Below, piece by piece: positions 54,680 through 63,918 of a DNA stretch of 64,000 nt; the first letter of the stretch is position 1; each line of letters begins with the position of its first letter. Made by a program: the position numbers and the translations under genes. The DNA lies in assembly GCF_019132845.1 (NCBI RefSeq), contig NZ_JAHSPR010000009.1, positions 56,763-120,762 on the forward strand. The letters run 5' to 3'. The notes beneath the pieces are model-generated. The model saw nothing but the letters and a program-made list of their open reading frames with translations, searched no databases and was not told the origin of the DNA. The stretch is from Advenella alkanexedens (GTDB lineage Bacteria > Pseudomonadota > Gammaproteobacteria > Burkholderiales > Burkholderiaceae_B).

Positions 54680-57436
54680 TTAGTCAGCCTTACCCAAAAA
54701 ATCACCGGCAAAAGCTTCAGATATGTTTTCCGGCTTCAGATAGGTTTTCATGGCCTGGAGGACATCTGCCGTGGTCAGCTTTTGAAGGGACTCCTCAAAC
54801 TTCCGGTTCCATTCAAAGGTGCGGTCCAGTGACAGGTATTTCAGCCAGGTCGAAGACAGGACGCTATCTTGTGAGCGGGCCAGTGAACGCAGGTTTAGGA
54901 CTGAACGGATGCCATCGGCCAGTTCCTCTTCGGTAAAGCCATCCTTCAGGGTTTTCTGAATGGTTTCATCAATCAGGGACTTGAGCCGCTCTTTTTCGGT
55001 GGGCGAATAAATGGCTTGCAATGCCCATGTACCGGAAGGCTCGAAAGAGGAAATATTCAATGAACTGCGGATACTGTAAGACATCCCTTCCTGGGTGCGG
55101 ATACGGGTCCAGAGGCGGGACGTTTCCGTAGCACCCAGCAGATAGTTGGCCATGAACAGAGCCGGATAATCCGGGTCGTCATTTTGCATTTCTATCGGCA
55201 ATCTGGCCATATAAACGGCATTGGACTTGTCGGGTGTCTCAATCGTGAACGTCTCGGGTTTGACGGCATGGTAGGGCGTGTCTATGCGTTCATAGCGGGG
55301 CGCCTGTTTCCAGTCTTTCAGGCCATTTTCAAGAATTTGCCTGATTTGCAGCGGGTCAAAGTCGCCCACCACGGCAATATCAATATCACCCGCACCAAAG
55401 AAGTTGCTTTGGAATTCACGAAGTGCTTCGGGTTTGATGGCCTGGATGTTTTCGATCAATTCTTCATACGTGGGGACATAACGGACATCCCCTTTGGGCC
55501 AGATATTGCTGTGGCGACTCAGGATATTATTGGCCAGTGCCCCAGGTTCGGTCATGGCGTTTCGAATCGACGTGATAACCCGTTCCTTGTATTCATCCAC
55601 TTCTTTGAGCGGGTAGCTGGCCTGTTGGATGAGTTCAAGGCTGAGTTGCAGCAACTCCGGGAAATGCTTTTTATGGGTGGAAAGGGATACCATCAAGCGG
55701 TTGCCACTGATGCCGTAATGAATGCTGCCTTGCAGGGCATCGATACGGTCCTGGATTTGCTGACGCGACATGGTGGCCGTGCCATTATCCAGTAACGAAG
55801 CCGCGGCCGCGGACAGGCTGGCCATATTTTCCATAGCCTTGGCATTGGCGAACTGGATTTTATAATCGGCCTGGACACGATTGCCCCTGGTGGGCTTGAC
55901 CAACATGGCGGTGCTAATGGTGCCATTGGGCAACCGGATCACGTCCCGTTGGGTCAGTTTGTCGATATTTTCAGGCGAAGCGTCGAAAGCATCCGTTTGC
56001 GTAAAAGAGGGATCACCTTTATAGTCTTTCAACAATTGTGCAATATCGGGCGTGGTTTCAAACGGAGCACGTTGCGGATTATCGGCGGGTTTGTAAAGTC
56101 CGCTGGTGCGGTTGCTGGCCAGCAAATAAGTGTTGATGGCCTGTTGGACATCTTCCAGGGTGAGGTTCTTGACCCGGTCGCGTTCCAGAAAGAAAAGTCG
56201 CCAGTCGCCCGAGGCAATGGCTTCAGACAGGCCAATACCCATTTGTTCTGTACTGGAAAACAACTCATCCCATTGGGTCAGCCAATTGTTTTTGGCTCGA
56301 TCCAGCTGCTCTTGGGTGATGGGGTGCCTGGCACTTTGCTCAAGTACCTCATGCAGGGTTTGCTGCGCTTTGGCGATGTCCATGGTGTCATTCAGCTGGG
56401 CGCCAAAAAAGATGAGTCCAGGGTGATGGTGTGCCATGGCAAAGCCAAAAACACCGGTGGCCAGGCTGTTTTCCACCAGTGCTTTGTAAAGCTGACCCGA
56501 AGGGCTGTCGGCCAGAATGCTGGCAGCGATATCCAGCATGATATATTGTTCACTGGACGCGGCAGGAATATGGTAAGTGGCGGCAATAAAGGGCATGCCA
56601 CCACTGCGCTCCAGGATAACCTGGCGCTCGCCGTCCTGTTGGGGCTCTATCGTGGGAGCTTCGGTCAGGGTGCGTTCGGGTTTGGGAATGGTGCTGAACA
56701 GTCCATTGATCAGGTTGAGAGTTTGCTCGGGCTCAAATTTGCCGGCAACCACCAAAACCGCATTGTCGGGCTGGTAATAGCGGTCGTAAAAATCACGCAG
56801 CTCACTGGCCTGCATGCCTTCAAGATCACTGCGGGCACCAATGGTGCTGTTGCGGTAATTGTGCCACTGGTAGGCCGTTGAACGCATTTTTTCTGTCAGG
56901 CTCCGGAAAGGATTGTTTTCTCCGCGCTCAAGTTCATTCAGGACAATGCCCCGTTCCGCATTCAGGTCTTCTTCCTGGATAGAGGCATTACGCATGGCAT
57001 CGGCCTGCCAGGTCAAATACCATTTCAGGGTTTCAGGGTTGCTGGCAAAACTGGCATAGTAGTTGGTACGGTCTGCCGAGGTGGAGCCATTGGCCTGCAA
57101 GCCTCGTTTGGAAAATTCAGCCAGTGCATTGGGTGTGTTGGGCGTGCCCCTGAACATTAAATGCTCAAGCAGGTGAGCCATGCCGGTACGCCCGTATTGT
57201 TCGTGGCGGGAACCCACCAGATAGGTCATGTTGACCGTGGTGGTGGGTTTGGATTGATCGGGAGCCAGCAGAACCCGTAAACCGTTATCCAGTTTGTATT
57301 CGGTAATGCCTTCGATACTGTGGATTTGTACCGGCTGGGTGAGGGCGCCTGCGGCGGGAATGGGTAATGACATAAAAAGGAAAAAAGAAAGTAGTAATAA
57401 AGTAATGTAAGGCGAAAGTGGCAGATGTTGTCTCAT
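54680..57436 (-). CDS. M16-family zinc metallopeptidase
   Basis: Large secreted protease of 918 residues, about twice the size of a single M16 domain, so it holds an active and an inactive half. A signal peptide (MRQHLPLSPYITLLLLSFF to PAAG) follows the ATG at 57436; the open frame to 57589 adds a cysteine-rich stretch and is rejected. The zinc motif HLLEH is at about 92-96, with the third ligand downstream in ERGIVLNELERGENN. Likely periplasmic. It follows the CoxE-like gene on the same strand with a 44-base gap. Confidence 0.88.
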   Translation of the reverse strand: MRQHLPLSPYITLLLLSFFLFMSLPIPAAGALTQPVQIHSIEGITEYKLDNGLRVLLAPDQSKPTTTVNMTYLVGSRHEQYGRTGMAHLLEHLMFRGTPNTPNALAEFSKRGLQANGSTSADRTNYYASFASNPETLKWYLTWQADAMRNASIQEEDLNAERGIVLNELERGENNPFRSLTEKMRSTAYQWHNYRNSTIGARSDLEGMQASELRDFYDRYYQPDNAVLVVAGKFEPEQTLNLINGLFSTIPKPERTLTEAPTIEPQQDGERQVILERSGGMPFIAATYHIPAASSEQYIMLDIAASILADSPSGQLYKALVENSLATGVFGFAMAHHHPGLIFFGAQLNDTMDIAKAQQTLHEVLEQSARHPITQEQLDRAKNNWLTQWDELFSSTEQMGIGLSEAIASGDWRLFFLERDRVKNLTLEDVQQAINTYLLASNRTSGLYKPADNPQRAPFETTPDIAQLLKDYKGDPSFTQTDAFDASPENIDKLTQRDVIRLPNGTISTAMLVKPTRGNRVQADYKIQFANAKAMENMASLSAAAASLLDNGTATMSRQQIQDRIDALQGSIHYGISGNRLMVSLSTHKKHFPELLQLSLELIQQASYPLKEVDEYKERVITSIRNAMTEPGALANNILSRHSNIWPKGDVRYVPTYEELIENIQAIKPEALREFQSNFFGAGDIDIAVVGDFDPLQIRQILENGLKDWKQAPRYERIDTPYHAVKPETFTIETPDKSNAVYMARLPIEMQNDDPDYPALFMANYLLGATETSRLWTRIRTQEGMSYSIRSSLNISSFEPSGTWALQAIYSPTEKERLKSLIDETIQKTLKDGFTEEELADGIRSVLNLRSLARSQDSVLSSTWLKYLSLDRTFEWNRKFEESLQKLTTADVLQAMKTYLKPENISEAFAGDFLGKAD

Positions 57437-57480
57437 GGCTATTTGTATGATTAGGCAAATACTGCGTTGACAATAAGCGG

Positions 57481-58653
57481 CTATTTGGACAAGAACCGCA
57501 TACCTTCTTCCAGACCGGCAACCGTGACTCCGTACATGCGGTCTTGCACAATATTGCGGATAAGTTCGATGGATTGCCGGTAAGGCCAATAACTGGTGGG
57601 TTCGGGATTGAGCCAGATGGATTTGGGCCAGTGTTCCAGAAGCCGCTGCAGCCAGGCAGCACCGGTTTCCTTGTTGTAATGCTCTACCGAGCCGCCCGGG
57701 TGCATGATTTCGTAGGGGCTCATGGTGGCATCGCCCACCAGGATCAGGCGCCAGTCGGCATTGTATTTTCTCAGCAGCTCCCAGGTGTCTATGTAGTTGC
57801 GGCGCCCGTTACTGTTATAGCGCCAGACGCGTTCGTAAACGCAATTATGGAAATAATACACTTCCAGGTGATGGAATTCGCTGCTGGCCGCCGAAAACAG
57901 TTCTTCAACGCGGGCGATGTGGTCATCCATGCTGCCGCCCACATCAAGCAGCATAAGGACCTTGACGTTATTATGACGCTCGGGAATCATTTTGACGTCC
58001 AGATAGCCGGCGTTGCGGGCCGTACTGCGGATGGTGTCATCCAGATCGAGCTCTTCGGCCGCTCCTTCGCGGGCAAAGCGGCGCAGGCGTCTTAAGGCAA
58101 CCTTGAAGTTGCGGGTGCCCAGTTCCTGTTGGTCATCATATTCCTTGAACAGGCGCTCATCCCATACCTTGACGGCAGTGCGATGGCCAGCGGACTCTCC
58201 ACCTACACGGATGCCCTCAGGGTGATAGCCACTGTTGCCAAAAGCGGAAGTGCCTCCTGTGCCTATCCATTTGTTACCGCCGGCATGCCGTTCCTGCTGT
58301 TCTTCAAGGCGTTGCTTGAACAGCTCCATGAGTTTTTCCCAGCCATGCTTTTCGATGGCCGCTTTTTCTTCTGGCGTGAGTGAATTCTGCAATTCGTTCA
58401 TCAGCCATTCCAGCGGGATTTCCTTGCTGTCGGCCAGTTGGGCCTCGACCCCTTTGGCAAAAAGGGAGAAGGCCTGGTCGAAGCGGTCAAACAGCGTTTC
58501 ATCCTTGACCAGTGTCATGCGTGACAGCAGATAAAAATCATGCAGGGTAGGGGCCATGACCTGCTCACGCAAGATCTCAAGCAGGGTGAGGTATTCTTTG
58601 ACAGATACCGGCAGCTTGTGATTGCGAAGGTGGTAAAAGAAATTGATAAACAT
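57481..58653 (-). CDS. CoxE-like von Willebrand A domain protein
   Basis: A 390-residue protein of the CoxE/VWA family. The N-terminal part is helical; the C-terminal VWA domain has the metal-site pattern MLLDVGGSMDDHI (DxGxS form) with VGDATMSPYEI later. Such proteins work with a MoxR ATPase to insert cofactors or remodel complexes. It starts 12 bases after the MoxR-type gene, so they form one operon with the M16 protease. Confidence 0.88.
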   Translation of the reverse strand: MFINFFYHLRNHKLPVSVKEYLTLLEILREQVMAPTLHDFYLLSRMTLVKDETLFDRFDQAFSLFAKGVEAQLADSKEIPLEWLMNELQNSLTPEEKAAIEKHGWEKLMELFKQRLEEQQERHAGGNKWIGTGGTSAFGNSGYHPEGIRVGGESAGHRTAVKVWDERLFKEYDDQQELGTRNFKVALRRLRRFAREGAAEELDLDDTIRSTARNAGYLDVKMIPERHNNVKVLMLLDVGGSMDDHIARVEELFSAASSEFHHLEVYYFHNCVYERVWRYNSNGRRNYIDTWELLRKYNADWRLILVGDATMSPYEIMHPGGSVEHYNKETGAAWLQRLLEHWPKSIWLNPEPTSYWPYRQSIELIRNIVQDRMYGVTVAGLEEGMRFLSK

Positions 58654-58665
58654 GGGTAGCCTGAC

Positions 58666-59547
58666 TTATGAGCGGCGCATATTTTGCGCCATGGCGGAAA
58701 GTCGTTCCAGCAGGCTCAGGTCCTGTTCGTTTTTCAGGAGGGCACCTGCCATGATGGGTATTGCCGTGGCGGCATGGGCATCAATTTTGCCGGCACTGAT
58801 ATCTTCGGCAATCAGCAGTGACAGCCAGTCAAGAAACTCGGAGGTGGAGGGTTTCTTTTTCAGGCCGGGCGCTTCGCGAAGGGTAAAGAAATGATCCAGG
58901 GCGGCACGCAGGACTTCGGCCTTGATATCGGGGAAATGCACATGCACAATGTCTTTTAACGTGGCACGATCGGGAAACTGGATGTAATGGAAAAAGCATC
59001 GGCGCAGGAAGGCATCGGGCAGCTCTTTTTCATTATTTGAGGTAATAATGACCAAGGGGCGGTGTTTGGCCACAATGGTTTGTTGGGTTTCGTATACATG
59101 AAACTCCATTTGGTCCAGTTCGCGCAATAAGTCGTTGGGGAACTCGATGTCGGCCTTGTCAATCTCGTCAATCAGGACAACGCAGGGTTTTTCCGACTCA
59201 AAAGCCTTCCACAGCACGCCTTTGTTAATGTAATTGCGGATATCCTTGACCCGCTCATCGCCCAGCTGGGAGTCACGCAGGCGGGAGACGGCATCGTATT
59301 CGTAGAGCCCTTGATGCGCTTTGGTTGTGGATTTGATATGCCATTGCAGCAAGTCGCGTCCCAGGGCATGGGCCACTTCTTCGGCCAGCATGGTTTTACC
59401 CGTACCGGGTTCACCCTTGATTAACAGTGGACGCTGTAAAGTCAGGGCGGCATTCACCGCCAGCTTAAGGTCTTCCGTCGCTATATAACGGTCTGTTCCA
59501 GAGAATTTTGTTGAGTCATTAGGGTTTATAGGTATATTCATTTCCAT
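58666..59547 (-). CDS. MoxR-family AAA+ ATPase
   Basis: ATPase of 293 residues. Walker A GEPGTGKT is near 43-50, Walker B VVLIDEIDKAD, sensor-1 ITSNNEKELP and the RRCFFHYIQFP arginine-finger region. It is the chaperone partner of the CoxE-like protein next door. It is divergent from the two cytochrome c genes. Target complex unknown. Confidence 0.88.
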   Translation of the reverse strand: MEMNIPINPNDSTKFSGTDRYIATEDLKLAVNAALTLQRPLLIKGEPGTGKTMLAEEVAHALGRDLLQWHIKSTTKAHQGLYEYDAVSRLRDSQLGDERVKDIRNYINKGVLWKAFESEKPCVVLIDEIDKADIEFPNDLLRELDQMEFHVYETQQTIVAKHRPLVIITSNNEKELPDAFLRRCFFHYIQFPDRATLKDIVHVHFPDIKAEVLRAALDHFFTLREAPGLKKKPSTSEFLDWLSLLIAEDISAGKIDAHAATAIPIMAGALLKNEQDLSLLERLSAMAQNMRRS

Positions 59548-59689
59548 CCTGCAACATAAAAATAGGGGTTCAATACATTAAGTATTAATACTAAACCGAA
59601 TTGATAGTACAAATCGTAAAATCAATCCATCGCAGCTCTATCCGTTGTTTTTAATTAAAATTCTTAACAATCACCAAGAAGAGCCATAT

Positions 59690-60040
59690 ATGACGAAACA
59701 ATCGTTAAAGCGTACCATAAATTTGTTCGCCATCATGGCGGGCTGTGCAACAGGGGCGCAGTCATTTGCACAGCAGGCTGCCCCTGTTGGGGATGTAGAG
59801 GCAGGGAAAGGTAAAGTATTTATGTGTATTGGCTGTCATGGCATAGAGGGATACCGGGCCAGTTTCCCCGAAGTTTACCCGGTTCCCAAGATTGCGGGTC
59901 AGAATGCTGAATATATTGTTGCTGCCCTGAAAGAATACCAGGCCGGATCCCGTACCTTCCCGTCAATGATGGCCATTGCCCATAGCCTGTCAGAGCAGGA
60001 CATGCTTGATCTGGCAGCCTATTACGCACAAATTCAATAG
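59690..60040 (+). CDS. Small periplasmic cytochrome c, first copy
   Basis: Monoheme class I cytochrome c of 116 residues from the ATG at 59690. The signal peptide ends near SFAQQ; the heme site is CIGCH and a distal methionine is in PSMMAIAHSLSEQD, the usual class I ligand. A second copy follows 14 bases later. Both are divergent from the MoxR/CoxE operon. Confidence 0.9.
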   Translation: MTKQSLKRTINLFAIMAGCATGAQSFAQQAAPVGDVEAGKGKVFMCIGCHGIEGYRASFPEVYPVPKIAGQNAEYIVAALKEYQAGSRTFPSMMAIAHSLSEQDMLDLAAYYAQIQ

Positions 60041-60054
60041 TCGGAGACACTGTC

Positions 60055-60414
60055 ATGAAACAGGTAAATGTAATGTTGGCAGGTGTTGCTCTGGTCATTT
60101 CGGGGGCTGCGCAGGCCACCGATTTAAAGGCCGGAAAGGTCGCGTTTGAGACAAAAGGGTGTGTGGCCTGTCATGGTGCCGATGGCGTTACCACACTGGC
60201 GTCCATGTATCCCATTCTGGCCGGACAGCATGGCGATTACCTGAAGCATGCCCTGCTGGCTTATGCCCGTGGTGCGCGCAATGCACCCGCTTCTGCCAAT
60301 GTCCGTAAAAACCCGATTATGATGGTGCAGGTCCAGAACCTGACGCTGACCGATATTGAGAATATTTCGGCCTGGCTGGCCACCTTGCCCAGCGGTTTAA
60401 GCCACCGGCGCTAA
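60055..60414 (+). CDS. Small periplasmic cytochrome c, second copy
   Basis: Monoheme cytochrome c of 119 residues, with signal peptide (SGAAQA), heme site CVACH and a candidate methionine in MMVQVQNLTLTD. It is similar in layout to the gene just upstream but diverged in sequence; the pair may exchange electrons. Same operon as the first copy. Confidence 0.88.
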   Translation: MKQVNVMLAGVALVISGAAQATDLKAGKVAFETKGCVACHGADGVTTLASMYPILAGQHGDYLKHALLAYARGARNAPASANVRKNPIMMVQVQNLTLTDIENISAWLATLPSGLSHRR

Positions 60415-60469
60415 CAGGCAAGGTGTTTGGCAGGCCGGTTGATGAGCCCAGGGAGGGCCGACGGACCGG

Positions 60470-60898
60470 TTAATGGCGTTTTACCCGCTGACGCAACAAA
60501 TCCAGATATTGATTGTTGTCTAACGGTTTACCCAGGCGTTGGGCTTCCCAAATGACTGTTCCCAGACACTCCATGATTTCGTGAGCGGCCTCGTGCGGGT
60601 TGCTGCCGGCAGCCAGGGTCTGGAAGATATCCTTGATGCCCGGAGGGCTGTTAATGGATATTTGCTCTTCAATGGCCAAATGCATGGACAGATGTAAAAA
60701 CGGGTTGACCTGACCCTGGTCGACTGAAAAATCCTTGCTTTTGGATTCGGGGTTTTCAAGTACGCCGTGATATTCAGGGTGTTGCTGTATCCAGTTCAGG
60801 GCGATGGACTCAAGAGGAGTCAGGATTTGTTTAGTCTGGTGTTTGCGCCAGGTATCGATAAAGAAGTCTCTGACCTGGTCACGGGAAGGGTTGAACAT
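60470..60898 (-). CDS. DUF1841-family protein
   Basis: A 142-residue soluble protein matching the DUF1841 pattern: NPSRDQVRDFFIDTWRKH at the start, PFLHLSMHLAIEEQIS in the middle and HEIMECLGTVIWEAQR late. The family is common in betaproteobacteria; its function is not known. It ends convergently with the second cytochrome gene. Confidence 0.8.
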   Translation of the reverse strand: MFNPSRDQVRDFFIDTWRKHQTKQILTPLESIALNWIQQHPEYHGVLENPESKSKDFSVDQGQVNPFLHLSMHLAIEEQISINSPPGIKDIFQTLAAGSNPHEAAHEIMECLGTVIWEAQRLGKPLDNNQYLDLLRQRVKRH

Positions 60899-61023
60899 AA
60901 GTATAGTGAAGATAAAAAACAGGTTATATGCTATTTTGCCTCAGAATTGTCCGAATCAGGAAATATTTCTGAAAAAATGGCAATGTTTTTAGGCGGTTTA
61001 AATTTTTTCAGTTAAACTATGTC

Positions 61024-61039
61024 AGTCTTATATAAGACT
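61024..61039. promoter_or_regulatory. 16-bp palindrome upstream of icd
   Basis: AGTCTTATATAAGACT is a perfect 8+8 palindrome, 66 bases before the icd ATG. Its size and position fit an operator for a dimeric repressor (GntR-type palindromes look like this); the binder is unknown. Confidence 0.6.
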
Positions 61040-61105
61040 TGCGGTTTACTCCTATCAGGCCGCAGGTTTTAGGTTAATTGTCTTAATGTGGGTTACGGAG
61101 CCAAC

Positions 61106-62362
61106 ATGTCTTATCAACATATCAAAGTCCCGGCAGCGGGCGAAAAAATCACGGTTAACACCGATTTCTCTCTGAATGTACCAGACCAGCCAATCATTCC
61201 TTACATTGAAGGTGACGGTACTGGTGCAGACATCACACCAGTCATGTTGAAAGTGGTTGATGCTGCAGTTGCCAAAGCTTACGATGGCAAACGTAAAATT
61301 CACTGGATGGAAGTATACGCTGGTGAGAAATCAACAAAAGTATACGGTCCAGACGTATGGCTGCCAGAAGAAACCCTGGATGCCGTCAAGGATTACGTTG
61401 TTTCCATCAAAGGCCCTCTGACCACACCCGTTGGCGGTGGCATTCGCTCACTGAACGTGGCACTGCGTCAGCAACTGGACCTGTATGTCTGCCTGCGTCC
61501 CGTACGTTACTTCAAAGGTGTTCCTTCACCCGTGCGTGAGCCCGAAAAAACAGACATGGTTATTTTCCGTGAAAACTCGGAAGATATCTATGCCGGTATC
61601 GAATTCCCGGCAGAATCCGATCAAGCCAAAAAACTGATCGATTTCCTGCAAAATGAACTGGGCGTAACCAAAATCCGCTTCCCCAACACTTCCGGTATCG
61701 GCATCAAGCCCGTATCACGTGAAGGTACACAACGCCTGGTTCGCAAAGCCATCCAATACGCGATCGACAACGACAAACCAAGCGTTACCATCGTTCATAA
61801 AGGCAACATCATGAAATACACCGAAGGTGGTTTCCGTGACTGGGCCTATGAACTGGCACAAAAAGAATTCGGCGCTGAATTGATCGACGGTGGCCCATGG
61901 TGCAAATTCAAGAATCCTAAAACCGGTAAAGACATTATCGTCAAGGATTCTATCGCTGACGCCTTCCTGCAACAAATCCTGTTGCGTCCTGCCGAGTACT
62001 CAGTCATTGCCACACTGAACCTGAACGGTGACTACGTGTCTGACGCACTGGCAGCCCAGGTTGGCGGTATTGGTATCGCTCCGGGGGCCAACCTGTCCGA
62101 CTCTGTTGCCATGTTTGAAGCCACTCACGGTACAGCACCCAAATACGCAGGTAAAGACTACGTGAACCCAGGTTCAGAAATTCTTTCTGCAGAAATGATG
62201 CTGCGTCACATGGGCTGGACCGAAGCCGCAGACCTGATCATTTCCTCTATGGAAAAATCAATCCTGTCCAAGAAAGTAACTTATGACTTTGCCCGTCTGC
62301 TGGAAGGCGCAACACAGGTTAGCTGCTCTGGCTTTGGTCAGGTAATGATCGAAAACATGTAA
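61106..62362 (+). CDS. icd: Isocitrate dehydrogenase (NADP-dependent)
   Basis: TCA-cycle enzyme of 418 residues oxidising isocitrate to 2-oxoglutarate. The active-site serine lies in [14 protein letters not shown], the [15 protein letters not shown] stretch and the C-terminal [14 protein letters not shown] are typical of the bacterial type I enzyme. Codon use is smooth and high-expression-like. The ATG at 61106 follows GGAG; a palindrome upstream suggests regulation. Ends with an intrinsic terminator. Confidence 0.97.
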   Translation: MSYQHIKVPAAGEKITVNTDFSLNVPDQPIIPYIEGDGTGADITPVMLKVVDAAVAKAYDGKRKIHWMEVYAGEKSTKVYGPDVWLPEETLDAVKDYVVSIKGPLTTPVGGGIRSLNVALRQQLDLYVCLRPVRYFKGVPSPVREPEKTDMVIFRENSEDIYAGIEFPAESDQAKKLIDFLQNELGVTKIRFPNTSGIGIKPVSREGTQRLVRKAIQYAIDNDKPSVTIVHKGNIMKYTEGGFRDWAYELAQKEFGAELIDGGPWCKFKNPKTGKDIIVKDSIADAFLQQILLRPAEYSVIATLNLNGDYVSDALAAQVGGIGIAPGANLSDSVAMFEATHGTAPKYAGKDYVNPGSEILSAEMMLRHMGWTEAADLIISSMEKSILSKKVTYDFARLLEGATQVSCSGFGQVMIENM

Positions 62363-62396
62363 GCTGCTTTATTGCTTCGGCAATAATCTGTTTGCA

Positions 62397-62431
62397 AAAC
62401 CCGCACTGCTTATGGTGGTGCGGGTTTTTTG
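62397..62431 (+). terminator. Intrinsic terminator after icd
   Basis: AACCCGCAC and a GGTGCGGGTT arm form a strong stem with Ts after it and As before. Confidence 0.88.
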
Positions 62432-62547
62432 TTACCATTTGCCTGGGCAGGCATGTTTTTATTCGCTATGCATAAAAAATTATTCAGGGCAGGGTTTGCA
62501 CAGGTAGATTGTGTAATTGCTGAAGGCGATTTATGAAGGATATCGTT

Positions 62548-63009
62548 ATGAATAAGCTGGAAACCAGAATCCCTCCACCGCTCATTGCGATTGTCATCGG
62601 GCTTCTGATGTGGCAACTGAGCCCGGCGGCCATGAGCGTTGAAGAGGGGGCGCTGATACGCCAGAGTATTGCCGCCATCGTGGCATTTATTGGTCTGGCA
62701 TGCGATTTTCTGGGGGCTGTTTCATTCCGGAAAGCAAAAACCACAGTGAACCCCATGAGCCCTGAAAAATCATCGGCCCTGGTGTGTACGGGTATTTATA
62801 AGTATTCACGCAACCCGATGTACCTGGGTATGGCTTTGTTGTTGCTGGCGTGGGCCATTTACCTGGCATCTGCATGGGCTTTGTTGGGTGTGCTGGCATA
62901 CGTACTGTATATCACCCGTTTCCAGATTATTCCCGAGGAAAGGGTCATGGAAAAACTGTTTGGGCAGGAATATCTGGCGTATAAGGCGAAAGTGCGGCGT
63001 TGGTTGTGA
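62548..63009 (+). CDS. Isoprenylcysteine carboxyl methyltransferase-family protein
   Basis: Membrane protein of 153 residues with about four hydrophobic segments and the ICMT/phospholipid methyltransferase pattern YKYSRNPMYLGM and PEERVMEKLFGQEYLAYKAKV. The family transfers methyl groups to lipid or protein substrates; in bacteria the substrate is usually unknown. The ATG at 62548 has AAGGA seven bases before it; an ATG at 62533 is also possible. Confidence 0.82.
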   Translation: MNKLETRIPPPLIAIVIGLLMWQLSPAAMSVEEGALIRQSIAAIVAFIGLACDFLGAVSFRKAKTTVNPMSPEKSSALVCTGIYKYSRNPMYLGMALLLLAWAIYLASAWALLGVLAYVLYITRFQIIPEERVMEKLFGQEYLAYKAKVRRWL

Positions 63010-63129
63010 GGGTGGGATGTTGCAGTTCAGCCCATTAGGGTATGTGAAATGGCGCTTTACAGGGCTGGCAGTGTTATTATTACCTAGTAAGCACTTACGG
63101 TTTGTTAAAATTTTAAAGGAAAAAATACA

Positions 63130-63435
63130 ATGTCACCTCTTCACAATTTTGAATGGCGTTCTGAACGTGAATTTAACCTGCTTTTTGTAAACCGTGAAGG
63201 CCAAGAGCGGGTTGGCCCTGCTTGGACAATAGAAGTGACTGGCTTGCCTAATGGTGGCAGCATGCCTGAAAAATCTGTTGATCAATCAGATCTGTCCAGA
63301 TTGATAGACCCTTCCACCGGTGGTTTTTGGGAAATGATGTGTTTCAATGATTGGCTGTTCAATCTGAAGAAAATTGAAATTGATTACCCAAGCCGTAAGG
63401 TGGTTATTCAGGTTGACAGTAAATTCGAAGATTGA
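63130..63435 (+). CDS. Small protein of unknown function
   Basis: A 101-residue soluble protein with no recognised family, signal peptide or membrane segment: MSPLHNFEWRSEREFNL, then RVGPAWTIEVTGLPNGG. It starts 12 bases after AAAGGA. It sits between the methyltransferase gene and the insertion sequence and could be part of accessory DNA. Confidence 0.55.
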   Translation: MSPLHNFEWRSEREFNLLFVNREGQERVGPAWTIEVTGLPNGGSMPEKSVDQSDLSRLIDPSTGGFWEMMCFNDWLFNLKKIEIDYPSRKVVIQVDSKFED

Positions 63436-63510
63436 AGCAGATTTATAAAAATAATTAGGGCGTGTTAACACTAATAGACAATCGGCCGCAATATTGCCTA
63501 TCCTACAGGA

Positions 63511-63918
63511 ATGGAAATCACACCTGAACAATTTACGCATATCGAAAGCTGCCTTCCCCGGCAACGAGGCAATGTCAAGCTAACGAATTTGCAGGTAGTC
63601 AATGCCATCCTTTATGTGGCCGAGCATGGCTGCAAGTGGCGCGGTCTGCCCGAGCGATTCGGGAACTGGCACACCGTTTACACGCGCATGAACCGCTGGG
63701 CAAAGGCTGGTGTTCTTGATCGGATGTTTGCTGAGCTTCAGAAGCATCAGATCGTGCGTATAAAGATCGAAGCGGTCTCATTGGACAGCACCAGCATAAA
63801 GGTGCATCCTGATGGCACGGGTGCTTTAAAAAAAACGGCCCCCAATCCATTGGAAAGTCGAGAGGGGGCTGGAACACCAAGATTCATATGGTTGCCGCGG
63901 ATGATCGAACTGCCGTAG
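63511..63918 (+). CDS. IS5-family transposase, first frame (orfA)
   Basis: A 135-residue first frame with the IS5/IS4-type N-terminus (ILYVAEHGCKWRGLPERFGNWHTVY) and the first catalytic aspartate in SLDSTSIKVHPD. It ends at 63918 in a tail not matching the family. A -1 shift at the A-run before the end joins it to orfB. Confidence 0.9.
   Translation: MEITPEQFTHIESCLPRQRGNVKLTNLQVVNAILYVAEHGCKWRGLPERFGNWHTVYTRMNRWAKAGVLDRMFAELQKHQIVRIKIEAVSLDSTSIKVHPDGTGALKKTAPNPLESREGAGTPRFIWLPRMIELP
63828..63834 (+). other. A AAA AAA slippery site in IS transposase
   Basis: A run of eight As (63828-63835) read as TTA AAA AAA ACG in the orfA frame. The phase fits A AAA AAA for a -1 shift, giving KKNGPQSIGKSRGGW in the family style. 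Confidence 0.8.

Noticed and set aside
55949..56881. A 310-codon open frame on the plus strand inside the M16 protease gene
   Set aside because: It runs antisense to a clear metallopeptidase with HLLEH and signal peptide; no domain seen in its translation.
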